From positions 1 to 44,145 of the forward strand of contig JAUXXD010000078.1 of assembly GCA_030681265.1 (NCBI GenBank): a stretch of DNA of 44,145 nt, written 5' to 3'. The position numbers were made by a program, and so were the translations under genes. This DNA comes from Candidatus Didemnitutus sp. (GTDB lineage Bacteria; Verrucomicrobiota; Verrucomicrobiia; Opitutales; Opitutaceae). Each line of letters opens with the position of its first letter. The stretch's first letter is position 1. The notes beneath the pieces are model-generated. The model was not told the DNA's origin and did not search any database. It saw only the letters and a program-made list of their open reading frames with translations. This document shows positions 8,610 to 16,930 of the stretch, in pieces.

Positions 8610-9188
8610 TCATACGCCAGCGAGACTGTGGGTCAGATTGGTGAGTTTAGTTGTCTTGCGCGCGTCCGAGAGTCCGAAGCGCGAGCGGACGAGACAGTCG
8701 CCGGGCATCAGGGTCGCGTCGGGCGAGATGCGCAGTGCCGGGTAGCGCATGATCCACTCGGGATTCAGCGACTGCAGGAGTTCGGCATCGCGCGGACAGA
8801 GGGAAAGCTCGAGCCCTTCCCGCTCAGGGAAAAGCTGCTCCAGCGCATCCTGGCAAATTTGTGCCACAACCTCGGCCGCTGGCTCGAAACCAACCAGCAG
8901 GCGATGGGCGATTTCCACGGCCAGCGACGGCAAGGCGTCACGCATCTGCGCCAGTAACTCCGGCTCCATCACCGCCAATTTTTGGAGGACGCCTTCACTG
9001 AGTTGGGCCATGTCGTGCCGGAATTCCACCATCTGTTGGTCGGCAGCGGCGCGCGCGGAATCGATACCCTGACGGTAGGCTTCCTGCACTTTCGCAGCTA
9101 CTTCCGCTTCGGTAAATAAATGTGCCTGACCGGGCAGCACCGCACTGGCCAGCGGTCGGTCAAAGGCGATGAGTTTCGTGAAGGCCAT
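8610..9188 (-). CDS. fliH: FliH, flagellar export ATPase regulator
   Basis: FliH (192 aa) is a stator-like peripheral stalk that binds FliI and docks it to FliN. The N-terminal half is helical and charged (EAEVAAKVQEAYRQGIDSAR). The C-terminal half holds the conserved FliH/YscL domain (LAVEIAHRLLVGFEP, then LCPRDAELLQ and RFGLSDAR), matching the HrpE/YscL family. Its ATG overlaps the stop of the preceding 55-aa ORF (TAATG), which fixes the start and suggests coupled translation. Order fliG-fliH-fliI is canonical. FliH is divergent across phyla, but the context makes the call secure. Confidence 0.88.
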   Translation of the reverse strand: MAFTKLIAFDRPLASAVLPGQAHLFTEAEVAAKVQEAYRQGIDSARAAADQQMVEFRHDMAQLSEGVLQKLAVMEPELLAQMRDALPSLAVEIAHRLLVGFEPAAEVVAQICQDALEQLFPEREGLELSLCPRDAELLQSLNPEWIMRYPALRISPDATLMPGDCLVRSRFGLSDARKTTKLTNLTHSLAGV

Positions 9189-9355
9189 TAGCGTGACAAG
9201 AGCTGACGGGATTGGGCTCGCCGGCGGACGCGGCGCGGCGGTTTCAACATTCGTGGAGCAGACACCGGCGGATCGAAGCTGCGCATAATCGCATGCCAGA
9301 CTGCGCGGGCGGCCGGCGTGGCGGCGGAGGTGTTCGTAGAAGTTGGGGTAAACAT
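9188..9355 (-). CDS. Small basic ORF between fliG and fliH (55 aa, unknown)
   Basis: This 55-codon frame starts 4 bases after the fliG stop (TAA CGCC ATG) and ends with TAATG, sharing bases with the fliH start. It fills the fliG-fliH spacer exactly. The product is Thr/Ala-rich at the N-terminus (MFTPTSTNTSAATPAARAVW) and Arg-rich at the C-terminus (RRVRRRAQSRQLLSR). No domain or signal peptide is recognised. The tight stop/start tiling on both sides argues for a translated gene, perhaps only for coupling. The Arg-rich composition could also reflect out-of-frame GC-rich DNA. Unsure. Confidence 0.45.
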   Translation of the reverse strand: MFTPTSTNTSAATPAARAVWHAIMRSFDPPVSAPRMLKPPRRVRRRAQSRQLLSR

Positions 9356-9359
9356 GGCG

Positions 9360-10376
9360 TTAGGCGACGAGTGCTTGCGAATCGGAATCGAGCGAGATCT
9401 GGCCTTCTTCTTCGAGTCGGCGGACCGCTTGGATGATGACGTCTTGCGCGGCCTCGACATCCTTGAGGCGCACCGGGCCGAGCAATTCGATTTCTTCCTT
9501 GAGACTTTCTGCGGCGCGTTTCGAGAGGCCGGCGTAAATCTTGTCGCGCAATAGTTCGCTCGCCGACTTCATCGAAATCGCCAGATTGCCCGAATCGACT
9601 TCGCGCAACACGCGCTGCAAATCGGACGATTGCAGGCGGAGAAGATCCTCGAAGCTGAAAAGTTTCTTGCGCACGGCGGCACCGAGGGTGGCATTGCGCT
9701 CTTCGATGCGGGCCAAAAGCGTCTTCGACATTTCTTTTTCCAACGTGTTGAGCAATCCGGCGACAGCGCGCACGCCGCCGCTGTTGTGCAAAACCGGCCG
9801 GGCCTTCGTGTCGAAATGTTTGCCGAGCGAGCGGACGATTTTGCCCACGAGTTCCACCGGCGTGGACTCAATCGTGCCCAGGCGCTCGATGACATCCTCG
9901 CGCAATTCCGGGCTGAGTAAGGCGAAGATTTCGCCCGCCTTGGCCGGTTCCAGATAGGAAAGGACAAAGGAAATTGTCTGCGGCTGCTCTTGCTTGATCA
10001 GATTGAAAATCTGGCGGCCTTCCATTTCCGCGATTTCATTCATCACGACGTTGGAATTGGCCACCGGGCCGACGCGATTGATGATGGCGGAGGCTTTGTA
10101 ATTACCTTTGCAAATCTCCAGCGCACGTTGGGCGTAATTGATGCCGCCGAGGGCCATGCCGGCACTAGTCGCAACGAGGGATCCAAATTCTTCCAACGCC
10201 TGCTTTTGCGTCGACTCAGGAATCATCGGGTAATTCGTCATCTCGCGACAAAGACTTTCGATTTCGGTATCGTCGAAATGCTTGAACATTTCCGCAGCCG
10301 ATTCTGGGCCGATGCAGATCAAGAAAACGGCGAGCTTTTGCTGGCGGGTAAGTCGGGTAAAATCGATGTCGGGCAT
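9360..10376 (-). CDS. fliG: FliG, flagellar motor switch protein
   Basis: FliG (338 aa) bridges the MS ring to the C-ring and receives torque from the stator. The N-terminal FliF-binding domain begins LTRQQKLAVFLICIGPESAAE. The middle domain carries EQPQ at about residues 130-133 where many FliG proteins have EHPQ. The C-terminal domain includes FSFEDLLRLQSSDLQRVLRE and SKRAAESLKEEIELLGPVRL, with the charged torque helix. Length is standard (about 331 aa). It lies between two small ORFs, downstream of fliF. Confidence 0.96.
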   Translation of the reverse strand: MPDIDFTRLTRQQKLAVFLICIGPESAAEMFKHFDDTEIESLCREMTNYPMIPESTQKQALEEFGSLVATSAGMALGGINYAQRALEICKGNYKASAIINRVGPVANSNVVMNEIAEMEGRQIFNLIKQEQPQTISFVLSYLEPAKAGEIFALLSPELREDVIERLGTIESTPVELVGKIVRSLGKHFDTKARPVLHNSGGVRAVAGLLNTLEKEMSKTLLARIEERNATLGAAVRKKLFSFEDLLRLQSSDLQRVLREVDSGNLAISMKSASELLRDKIYAGLSKRAAESLKEEIELLGPVRLKDVEAAQDVIIQAVRRLEEEGQISLDSDSQALVA

Positions 10377-10388
10377 AACGAGCAGCGG

Positions 10389-10547
10389 TTATGGAGTGGT
10401 CGGATGCAGCCGGAGGGTTCGGGTTGCTCCAACGCGCGGTGCCGGCTGGCGAACGGCCGGAGACCGCGCGAGCACGGCGCCTCCGGCCTGGATGCGGCGG
10501 TTCATCCGGTGCGCGGTTGCGAAAGTGGGAGCGCGACGCGTTTTCAT
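10389..10547 (-). CDS. Small basic ORF between fliF and fliG (52 aa, unknown)
   Basis: A 52-codon frame starts 4 bases after the fliF stop (TGA TCTC ATG) and ends 12 bases before the fliG ATG. The product is Arg/Ala/Pro-rich (MKTRRAPTFATAHRMNRRIQ at the N-terminus), strongly basic, and has no recognised domain. The 4-base gap copies the spacing of the other small ORF after fliG. That supports a translated spacer gene, but its composition is also what GC-rich non-coding DNA would give. Function unknown. Confidence 0.38.
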   Translation of the reverse strand: MKTRRAPTFATAHRMNRRIQAGGAVLARSPAVRQPAPRVGATRTLRLHPTTP

Positions 10548-10551
10548 GAGA

Positions 10552-12144
10552 TCAGTTTTTCGTAGCGGGGTTGGCGGCCCAATCCCGCAACGCCGCCCCG
10601 ATGTTGGCCGGGCGCTGGCGAATGAGTTGGTTGAGCATATCGGGCGTGATGGCTCCACCACTCTGGATCGACCGCGCGGCGACATCCGGTGGCATATTAA
10701 AAACCTCCATCGGCACCGGCTCGGGCTTTTGTTTGGAGAGTAAGCGGAGAAAAATCAGGAGCACCATGCCGGCCCCGAGAACAGCAGCCCAACGCGCAGC
10801 GACTTCGACCCAACCCTGGATGCGCGTCTCGCTCTGGATATCTTCGACCGTCTGCGAAATCGGCGTGATCGAGAACGGCATCTCCTGCAACGTGACGATG
10901 GAATCGAGTTCCTGGCCGGGAGCGACTTTGAGACCGAGCGCGTTGACCACCACTTGGCGGAGGCTGGTGAGTTCTTCCGGAGTGCGGCGCTGCTCCGTGG
11001 GCTGGGTGCCCGGAGGCGAACCAGCTGGCACGGCAATGCTGCGCGGCGCGATCAAGACCGACGCGCTGACATGTTTAATCGTGCCGGGGTTGCGCGTGAT
11101 GTTGGTCGTCGTGCGATTGATTTCGTAGGAAGTGGTGCGGTTTTTACGATTTTGCTCGTTCGAAGTCGTGGGCCGCACTCCGGCTTCGCCCGTGGCTTTT
11201 TCGGGCACGTTGGCACTGACGCCGGTGGCACCGCCGCCACGTAGTTCAGTCGCGTTGGAGCTGTCTTCGGTGACGACTTGGGAGCGGACGACTTGGCCGT
11301 CGGGATCGTAGCGTTCCTGGGATTGCGTCATCGCTTCCGTGTCGATCTCGGCGGAGACGCGCACGACGGCGTTGCTCGGGCCGATGACGAGCGCGAGCAT
11401 GCTTTCGACTTTGCGCGCGAGGTAATCCTCGACCTGTTGCTTGTAGCGCATCTGCGAGGACGCGTTGCCGAGTGTGGGGTCTTGCTTGAGTTCTTCAGAG
11501 AGGACGCGGCCGCGATTATCGACGACGGCGACTTGATCGGGTGCGAGGCCTTGGACGGCGTTGGCGACGAGGTGGCGGATGGCGTTGACGCCTTCGCTAT
11601 CGAGCCGGGCTCCGCCCATATCGACAAAGACAGAAGCCGTGGAGCGCACCCCTTGCTCGGTGAGGAGGAGGCGGTTCTCCGGTTGCACGATCATCACGCG
11701 AGCGGCGCGCACGCCTTGTAGTTGCGTAATGGTGCGAGCGAGTTCGCCTTGGAGGGCGCGGAGGTAATTGGTGCGTTGCACGAAGTCGGACAGGCCGAAC
11801 TGGCCCTTGTCGAAAATTTCAAATCCGACGCCGTCGCCGCTGGGCAGACCTTTGCTGGCGAGATCCATGCGGAGCTTGTGCACGCGATCGGTGGGCACTT
11901 GCACGGCGCTGCCGCCGGCCATGACTTGGTAAGGAATGTTCTGCGTTTGCAGGTGGCTGATGATCGCCGAGGAATCTTTGTCGCCAAGGCGCGCGTAGAG
12001 CAGTTGGTAATCGGGACGACGGGCCCAGAAGACGACCGCCACCATACCGGCAATCACCACCACGGTGGCGATGACGAGCGTGACCCGTTGGTTGAGGCCA
12101 AGCTGTTGCCAGAGGGCGAGCAGGGAATCGGCGAAGTTTTTCAT
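10552..12144 (-). CDS. fliF: FliF, flagellar MS-ring protein
   Basis: FliF (530 aa) forms the membrane-embedded MS ring. There is a first membrane helix at about residues 21-40, then the YscJ/FliF ring-building domain (DYQLLYARLGDKDSSAIISH; LARTITQLQGVRAARVMIVQ). A variable Thr/Asn/Arg-rich periplasmic insert (about 300-350) follows, then a second membrane helix (about 451-469). The short cytoplasmic tail ends with the FliG-binding region (IGAALRDWAANPATKN). Length agrees with the family (about 550 aa). It follows fliE and precedes fliG apart from the small ORF. Confidence 0.96.
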   Translation of the reverse strand: MKNFADSLLALWQQLGLNQRVTLVIATVVVIAGMVAVVFWARRPDYQLLYARLGDKDSSAIISHLQTQNIPYQVMAGGSAVQVPTDRVHKLRMDLASKGLPSGDGVGFEIFDKGQFGLSDFVQRTNYLRALQGELARTITQLQGVRAARVMIVQPENRLLLTEQGVRSTASVFVDMGGARLDSEGVNAIRHLVANAVQGLAPDQVAVVDNRGRVLSEELKQDPTLGNASSQMRYKQQVEDYLARKVESMLALVIGPSNAVVRVSAEIDTEAMTQSQERYDPDGQVVRSQVVTEDSSNATELRGGGATGVSANVPEKATGEAGVRPTTSNEQNRKNRTTSYEINRTTTNITRNPGTIKHVSASVLIAPRSIAVPAGSPPGTQPTEQRRTPEELTSLRQVVVNALGLKVAPGQELDSIVTLQEMPFSITPISQTVEDIQSETRIQGWVEVAARWAAVLGAGMVLLIFLRLLSKQKPEPVPMEVFNMPPDVAARSIQSGGAITPDMLNQLIRQRPANIGAALRDWAANPATKN

Positions 12145-12208
12145 GCGGCAAAAAGCGCGGGGGATAAAGTGGGTTGCTTAAAGAAAGGCGGCGGAAGAGC
12201 GCGGGAAC

Positions 12209-12571
12209 TTACACCTGCATGCGCATCAATTCCTGGTAGGATTCGACAAGTTTGTTGCGCACTTCGACCATGAGCGTGAAAGCGACCGACGCCTCCTGCA
12301 TGGCGATGACGGATTGGTGCAATTGGTCGGACTCGCCGAGCAACACCCGTTTGGTGAGATCACTGGCTGCAGCCTGCTTGGAGCTGACGGTGTCAACGAG
12401 CCCATCGAGCATCGTGCCAAAGCCGCCGCCAGCCGACAGCGAGTTCGGCGCCGGGCGCATGCCGTCGGGCAATATCGAACCGGGACCGAGCGGCGATTTC
12501 TCGCGCAGGCCTTCAGCGCGGGCGAGGGCTTGGGGAATCGCGGAGGTGTAAACTGAGCCGATGGGTGACAT
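12209..12571 (-). CDS. fliE: FliE, flagellar MS-ring/rod junction protein
   Basis: FliE (120 aa) links the MS ring to the rod. The C-terminal half has the conserved pattern LLGESDQLHQSVIAMQEASVAFTLM followed by EVRNKLVESYQELMRMQV, diagnostic of FliE. The N-terminal part (about residues 1-50) is a flexible Pro/Gly/Ser-rich leader, slightly longer than usual. It lies between flgC and fliF, the standard flgB-flgC-fliE-fliF order. A 64-bp gap separates it from fliF. Confidence 0.93.
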   Translation of the reverse strand: MSPIGSVYTSAIPQALARAEGLREKSPLGPGSILPDGMRPAPNSLSAGGGFGTMLDGLVDTVSSKQAAASDLTKRVLLGESDQLHQSVIAMQEASVAFTLMVEVRNKLVESYQELMRMQV

Positions 12572-12597
12572 GGGGAAAGCGAGGAGCGGTGGGGCGA

Positions 12598-13011
12598 TCA
12601 GCGGCCGATTTCGAAGGTCTTTTGCGCGAGGGTGCGCGAGGTTTTCACGACCGAAAGATTCGCCTCATAGGCGCGGGACGCCGTGATAAGATCCACCATT
12701 TCGTAGGCGAGATTGACGTTGGGCATTTCGACCAGGCCGTCCTCATTGGCGTCGGGATGCTGCGGGTTGTGGACCTGCTGGCCGGGCGTGCGGTCGTTGG
12801 AGACGCCGGCGATGCGCACGGTTTGCAACGAGGCCCCCCCGGTGCGTTTGATCAGCTCGGATTCGAAAGAAACCACTTGGCGTTTATACGGGCCGCCCCC
12901 GGCGGTGCGCGTGGTCTGCGCGTTGGCGATGTTTTGCGCGACGATGTCGAGGCGCATCTTTTGCGCGGAGAGCGCGCCCGAAGTGATGTCGATACCGGCA
13001 ACGAGGTTCAT
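12598..13011 (-). CDS. flgC: FlgC, flagellar proximal rod protein
   Basis: FlgC (137 aa) forms part of the proximal rod. The N-terminus GIDITSGALSAQKMRLDIVA with QNIANAQTT is the flg_bb_rod motif. The C-terminus (NVNLAYEMVDLITASRAYEANLSV) is the typical rod/hook C-terminal helix, including EMP before it. Length equals the E. coli protein (134 aa). The ATG follows the flgB stop after 16 bases. Confidence 0.95.
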   Translation of the reverse strand: MNLVAGIDITSGALSAQKMRLDIVAQNIANAQTTRTAGGGPYKRQVVSFESELIKRTGGASLQTVRIAGVSNDRTPGQQVHNPQHPDANEDGLVEMPNVNLAYEMVDLITASRAYEANLSVVKTSRTLAQKTFEIGR

Positions 13012-13027
13012 GGGGTAAAATCAGGGC

Positions 13028-13414
13028 TCAACCAAAGGAACGGCCAGTGATGGCCAGTTTCAGTTGTTTGATGTTTCTCGAGACAACTTCGGTGAGAAAT
13101 TCGTATTCGACCGAGTTGCGATTCATCGCGAGCAACTCGTGGTCGATTTCGACACTGTTGCCGTCCGGCCGCACCGTGCGGGCGCGGGAGTCTTCGACGA
13201 GTTTGGGCTGCAAACCGACTGTTTGCGCCAGATTGCCAGTGCCCGCACTGGCTTTGAGTTGGTCGGCGAAGTCAGGATTGATATCCAACCGGCGGTAACC
13301 GGGCGTCTCTGCATTCGCGATATTGGCAGCCAGCGCCTCCTGTCGCAGCGCGGCTGCATCGAGGAGTTTCCGGGCAATGTGGTAATTGGCGGATTGAAAG
13401 ATCGGGTCGACCAT
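13028..13414 (-). CDS. flgB: FlgB, flagellar proximal rod protein
   Basis: FlgB (128 aa) is the first gene of the operon and a proximal rod protein. The family motif LRQEALAANIANAETPGYRR is near residues 24-43, and the C-terminal part (NSVEYEFLTEVVSRNIKQLK) matches. The start at 13414 is preferred because GGAG lies about 6 bases upstream; an in-frame ATG at 13432 and an alternative start codon at 13444 lack this. Upstream lies a 210-bp region shared with the divergent cheR, where the operon promoter should be. Confidence 0.94.
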   Translation of the reverse strand: MVDPIFQSANYHIARKLLDAAALRQEALAANIANAETPGYRRLDINPDFADQLKASAGTGNLAQTVGLQPKLVEDSRARTVRPDGNSVEIDHELLAMNRNSVEYEFLTEVVSRNIKQLKLAITGRSFG

Positions 13415-13624
13415 ACGCGTCTCCGTAAACATGACCCGTGCCACTCCGCGTGTGGCTCGCGCAAGTCGCTTTAAGCCTGTGATTAGAAAAATTCTATCTC
13501 AGGCAAATCCCATGCGACGCCTTACCCGCCAAATCACTCGGCAAATTCTGCCGCCGAAATTCGAAATGCTTTACCGCGTCTCTCCTTTATCCGAGGCAAA
13601 ACGGGCCGATGGGTAGATTGCCTC
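13415..13624. promoter_or_regulatory. Divergent promoter region between flgB operon and cheR
   Basis: This 210-bp spacer separates the leftward flagellar operon from rightward cheR-cheB. It is more AT-rich than its surroundings around 13470-13500. The dyad TAGAAAAATTCTA lies at 13484-13496; its two halves read TAGAAA on the plus strand and TAGAAT on the minus strand, both resembling a -10 box. No convincing sigma-54 (GG-N10-GC) or sigma-28 site was found by eye. Promoter function follows from position; the specific elements are tentative. Confidence 0.5.
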
Positions 13625-14455
13625 ATGAGAGACAGTGAGTTCGAGTTTATCCGCACGCTCGTCTACGAGAACAGTCGCATCAGCCTCAGCCCCGAAAAAC
13701 GGGAGCTGGTCGTGACGCGTCTCGGCAAACGCATGCGCGCCACGCAGTCGCCCACCATCGGCGCCTACTGCGCGTTGCTGCGCGACCCGCAATCCGGCGA
13801 TGAACTCGCGCACCTGATCGACGCCATCTCGACCAACCACACGTTCTTCTTTCGCGAGAGTCCGCACTTCGACTTCGTGCGCTCGACGATCGTGCCGGAA
13901 ATGCTCTCGCGTCGCGTCGCCGAACGCTGGCCCCGCCTCTACGCGTGGAGCGCGGCTTGTTCCTCGGGTGAAGAGCCCTACTCGCTCGCGATGGTGTTGC
14001 AGGAGACGATCCCCGAAGCCACCAATTGGCGCTGGCACATTGAGTGCACCGACATCTCCCACCGCATCCTCGCCACCGCGCGCAACGCAATCTACCATCG
14101 CGACGTCGTAACCAAGTTGTCGCCGGCCACTATCAAGGCCCACTTCCAGCGCGGCATCGGCCCCGAAGACGGCAACTACCGCATCAAGCCCGCCCTGCGC
14201 GCCGGACTCAGTTTTCAACAGAAAAACCTCCTCGAAGGCGAACCACCCTTCCGCGAGCCGTTTCATCTCATCTTCTGTCGCAACGTCATGATTTACTTCG
14301 ACCGGGCGACCCAAGCGGAGTTGGTGCAAAAACTTTCCGAGCGCCTCATCCCCGGCGGCTACCTGTTAGTCGGTCACTCGGAAAGCCTCACCGGCATCAA
14401 ACATTCCCTGCAACAAGTGCGCCCGGCGATCTATCGCCGCCCACCGAATTCGTGA
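13625..14455 (+). CDS. cheR: CheR, chemotaxis protein glutamate methyltransferase
   Basis: CheR (276 aa) uses S-adenosylmethionine to methylate glutamates on chemoreceptors, setting adaptation. Visible are the N-terminal helical domain, the NHTFFFRES motif (residues 71-79), the SAM-binding motif I WSAACSSGEEPYSLAM (108-123), the acidic loop IECTDISHRIL, and FHLIFCRNVMIYFDRATQ plus LLVGHSESLTGI. All fit the family, as does the length. It stands first in a three-gene plus-strand set; cheB follows after 1 base. No strong ribosome binding site is seen before the ATG. Confidence 0.96.
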   Translation: MRDSEFEFIRTLVYENSRISLSPEKRELVVTRLGKRMRATQSPTIGAYCALLRDPQSGDELAHLIDAISTNHTFFFRESPHFDFVRSTIVPEMLSRRVAERWPRLYAWSAACSSGEEPYSLAMVLQETIPEATNWRWHIECTDISHRILATARNAIYHRDVVTKLSPATIKAHFQRGIGPEDGNYRIKPALRAGLSFQQKNLLEGEPPFREPFHLIFCRNVMIYFDRATQAELVQKLSERLIPGGYLLVGHSESLTGIKHSLQQVRPAIYRRPPNS

Positions 14456-14456
14456 C

Positions 14457-15563
14457 ATGCAACCGCGCCGCAAAATCCGCGTGCTGATTGTCGACGACTC
14501 CGCCGTCGTGCGGAAGCTCGCGAGCGAGGCGCTTTCGGTCGATCCGGATATCGAAGTCGTCGGCACGGCGGTCGATGCGTTCATGGCGCGTGACAAATTG
14601 CGGGAGTTGAATCCCGACGTGTTGACGCTGGATCTGGAAATGCCGCGCATGGATGGCCTCACCTTTCTTCGACTGTTGATGGAGCGGCGACCCATACCGG
14701 TCGTGGTCATGAGTTCGCTCACGGCGCGCGGTTCCGAGCACGCGCTCGAAGCACTGCGCCTCGGCGCAGTCGAAGTGATCGGTAAACCCAGCGGGGCCAA
14801 CTCCTTCGGCCAACTCGGTTCCGAGCTCATTGCCAAGGTGCGCATCGCGGCCACAGCGCGGATGCCTGCCCCCACCGTGCCCGGCACGCCCCCAACGGTT
14901 GCTCCGCGTCAAGCGACGAAACCCCCATTCGCTGCTCCCAGCACCAACTTCCATCCTCGCTCACTAATCCTGTTGGGCGCGTCCACCGGCGGCACGGAAG
15001 CACTGCGCGCGATGCTCACGCAATTGCCTGCGACCTTGCCACCCATCGCGATCGTGCAGCACATCCCCGCGACGTTCTCCAAGACCTTTGCCGCCCGCTT
15101 GGACTCACTTTGCCAACTCCACGTGCGCGAAGCCGTCGATGGCGAACGCCTGCAGCCCGGCCTCGCGCTCATCGCACCCGGCAATTTCCATCTCCTCGTG
15201 CAGTGGCGCAACGACCACTATCGCGTGCGCGTCGTCACTGGTCCACCCGTCTGGCACCAACGTCCCGCCGTCGATCTCCTGTTCCGCTCCGCTTCCGAAT
15301 GCGGCGCGGCTCCCTATACCACCGCCGGCGTGCTCACCGGCATGGGCAAAGACGGCGCCGAAGGTTTGCTCAAGCTCCGCGACCACGGCGCCACCACGTT
15401 TGCCCAAGACGAGGAATCTTGCGTTGTCTACGGCATGCCCCGAGCAGCGTGGGAGAACGGTGGCGCGCAAATACAAGTTCCCCTTCCGCGCATCGCGCCT
15501 TACCTTATCGCCCGTAGCGAAGTTCATCTTTCCTCAAACATCGAATCCGCCCTCCGCGGTTGA
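14457..15563 (+). CDS. cheB: CheB, chemotaxis response regulator / receptor methylesterase-deamidase
   Basis: CheB (368 aa) removes methyl groups from chemoreceptors when phosphorylated by CheA. The receiver domain shows Asp13-Asp14, phospho-acceptor Asp59 (LTLDLEMPRMDG) and Lys110. An Ala/Pro-rich linker (about 130-165) leads to the methylesterase domain with the catalytic triad Ser176 (LILLGASTGG), His202 (VQHIPATFS) and Asp299 (LTGMGKDGAEG). All key residues are intact. It is one base downstream of cheR and three upstream of the next regulator, indicating one transcript. Confidence 0.96.
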   Translation: MQPRRKIRVLIVDDSAVVRKLASEALSVDPDIEVVGTAVDAFMARDKLRELNPDVLTLDLEMPRMDGLTFLRLLMERRPIPVVVMSSLTARGSEHALEALRLGAVEVIGKPSGANSFGQLGSELIAKVRIAATARMPAPTVPGTPPTVAPRQATKPPFAAPSTNFHPRSLILLGASTGGTEALRAMLTQLPATLPPIAIVQHIPATFSKTFAARLDSLCQLHVREAVDGERLQPGLALIAPGNFHLLVQWRNDHYRVRVVTGPPVWHQRPAVDLLFRSASECGAAPYTTAGVLTGMGKDGAEGLLKLRDHGATTFAQDEESCVVYGMPRAAWENGGAQIQVPLPRIAPYLIARSEVHLSSNIESALRG

Positions 15564-15566
15564 CCC

Positions 15567-16835
15567 ATGACTGCCATCATCAATCTCTCCCCGTCGATCC
15601 TGCTCGTTGATGACGAACCCATCGTCCTCGGCGCACTCAAGGAAACCCTCGAGCGCGAGAAATACCAAGTCGTCGCCTGCACCAGTCCGCTCAAGGCGCT
15701 CTCCATGCTCGAAGAGCGCGACTTCGCTGTCATCATCTCCGATCAGAAAATGCCCGAGATGATGGGGCTGGATTTCCTCATCGAAAGCCGTCGCCTCCGC
15801 CCGCACGCCTCTCGCGTCCTCATCACCGCGGTGCTCTCTTTGCCGACCATCGTCGATGCGATCAACAAGGGTGAAATTTTCCGCTTCGTCGCCAAACCTT
15901 GGTTGCGCGAAGAACTCCTCGCGACCGTCCGCAACGCTATTCAGCGTCACGAACTCGTCACGCACAACGAAGTGCTGATGGCCCAAACCCAGCAGCTCAA
16001 CGCTCAACTCCTCGTCGCTAACAGCGAACTCGAAAAACAACTCGCCGCTGTCGAACAGAAGCGCCAACGCCTCGACTGCGTCAATCGCGAGCTCACCACG
16101 CGTTACGATAGTTCGCTCGAGCTCTGCCGCCGCATTCTCACCGCCTACGACCCGACGCTCGGCGGTCAAGCGAAGGCTCTCGTCGAATTCGCCAGCAAGA
16201 TGGCGGAGCACGGCTCGTTCAGCGAATCCGAGGCCCACGCGCTTCGTTCTGCCGCTTGGCTTTGCGACCTCGGCCTCATCGGCGTCTCCCGCGAATTGTT
16301 GCGCACCTTCCGCACCAACCCCGGCCAACTGACCGAGCGCGAACGCGCCACGCTCAACAACCATTCGATCTACAGCCAGACGCTAGCCGCCCTCGTCGAC
16401 CCACGCCCCGAAGTTGGCGAAGTCATTCGCGCGCACCACGAATGTTTCGACGGCACCGGTTACCCCGATGGCATCGCAACCAAAAAAATCCCGTGGGCCG
16501 CTCGCTGCCTCGCCGTCGCCGTCGGCTATGTCGAATCGAGCGCACCCAAGCAAACGACGATCGACACCATCCTCGCCAAGTCGGGCAGCAAATACGATCC
16601 CGAGGCCGTCCGGCTGTTTCTCAAGGTCACGCAACTCGTCCATCTGCCACGCCAGGTGCGCGAAATCCTCCTCGACGAACTCGAGCCGGGCATGGTGCTC
16701 GCCACGGGCATCTACAGCCCGCACGGCCTCCTGCTTATCGGCGAAGGTCAGGCGCTCGGCCCGGCGACAATCGCCAAGATCCGCGATCACAACCAGATCG
16801 CCCCGATCGCGCAGCGTCTCCTCGTTTACAGCTAA
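15567..16835 (+). CDS. Response regulator with degenerate HD-GYP domain
   Basis: A 422-aa protein. The receiver domain (about 9-125) has DDE at 15-17, acceptor Asp59, Thr87-type position and Lys110. A coiled linker (about 130-180) follows, then an HD-GYP-like domain (about 190-360) with HHECFDGTGYPDG at 290-302, and a C-terminal tail domain often attached to HD-GYP regulators. The metal-binding HD pair is replaced by Cys233-Asp234, and the later conserved Asp is Val319. The first conserved His is also not found. Active HD-GYP proteins degrade cyclic-di-GMP; this one is probably inactive and may act as a sensor or adaptor (inference). Cotranscribed with cheR-cheB. Confidence 0.82.
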   Translation: MTAIINLSPSILLVDDEPIVLGALKETLEREKYQVVACTSPLKALSMLEERDFAVIISDQKMPEMMGLDFLIESRRLRPHASRVLITAVLSLPTIVDAINKGEIFRFVAKPWLREELLATVRNAIQRHELVTHNEVLMAQTQQLNAQLLVANSELEKQLAAVEQKRQRLDCVNRELTTRYDSSLELCRRILTAYDPTLGGQAKALVEFASKMAEHGSFSESEAHALRSAAWLCDLGLIGVSRELLRTFRTNPGQLTERERATLNNHSIYSQTLAALVDPRPEVGEVIRAHHECFDGTGYPDGIATKKIPWAARCLAVAVGYVESSAPKQTTIDTILAKSGSKYDPEAVRLFLKVTQLVHLPRQVREILLDELEPGMVLATGIYSPHGLLLIGEGQALGPATIAKIRDHNQIAPIAQRLLVYS

Positions 16836-16885
16836 CACGCCGCGCACGGGACTTTCCACGCCGATTAGCCGTGCTGCAATTGCCG

Positions 16886-16904
16886 CGAGAACTTTGACTT
16901 CTCG
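16886..16904. terminator. Possible hairpin between the chemotaxis and ABC operons
   Basis: CGAGAA and TTCTCG form a 6-bp perfect stem with a 7-base loop, extendable with mismatches to GCC/GGC. It lies 51 bases after the stop of the response regulator and before the ABC transporter genes. No clear run of T follows, so intrinsic termination is weakly supported. Confidence 0.25.
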
Positions 16905-16930
16905 TCGGCCCAACGCAGGCTGGACCACGC

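Noticed and set aside
13415-13624. Sigma-54 or sigma-28 promoters for the flagellar operon
   Set aside because: GG-N10-GC and TAAA/GCCGATAA patterns were sought on both strands; only partial matches such as CCTCGGATAA were found, without a suitable partner box.
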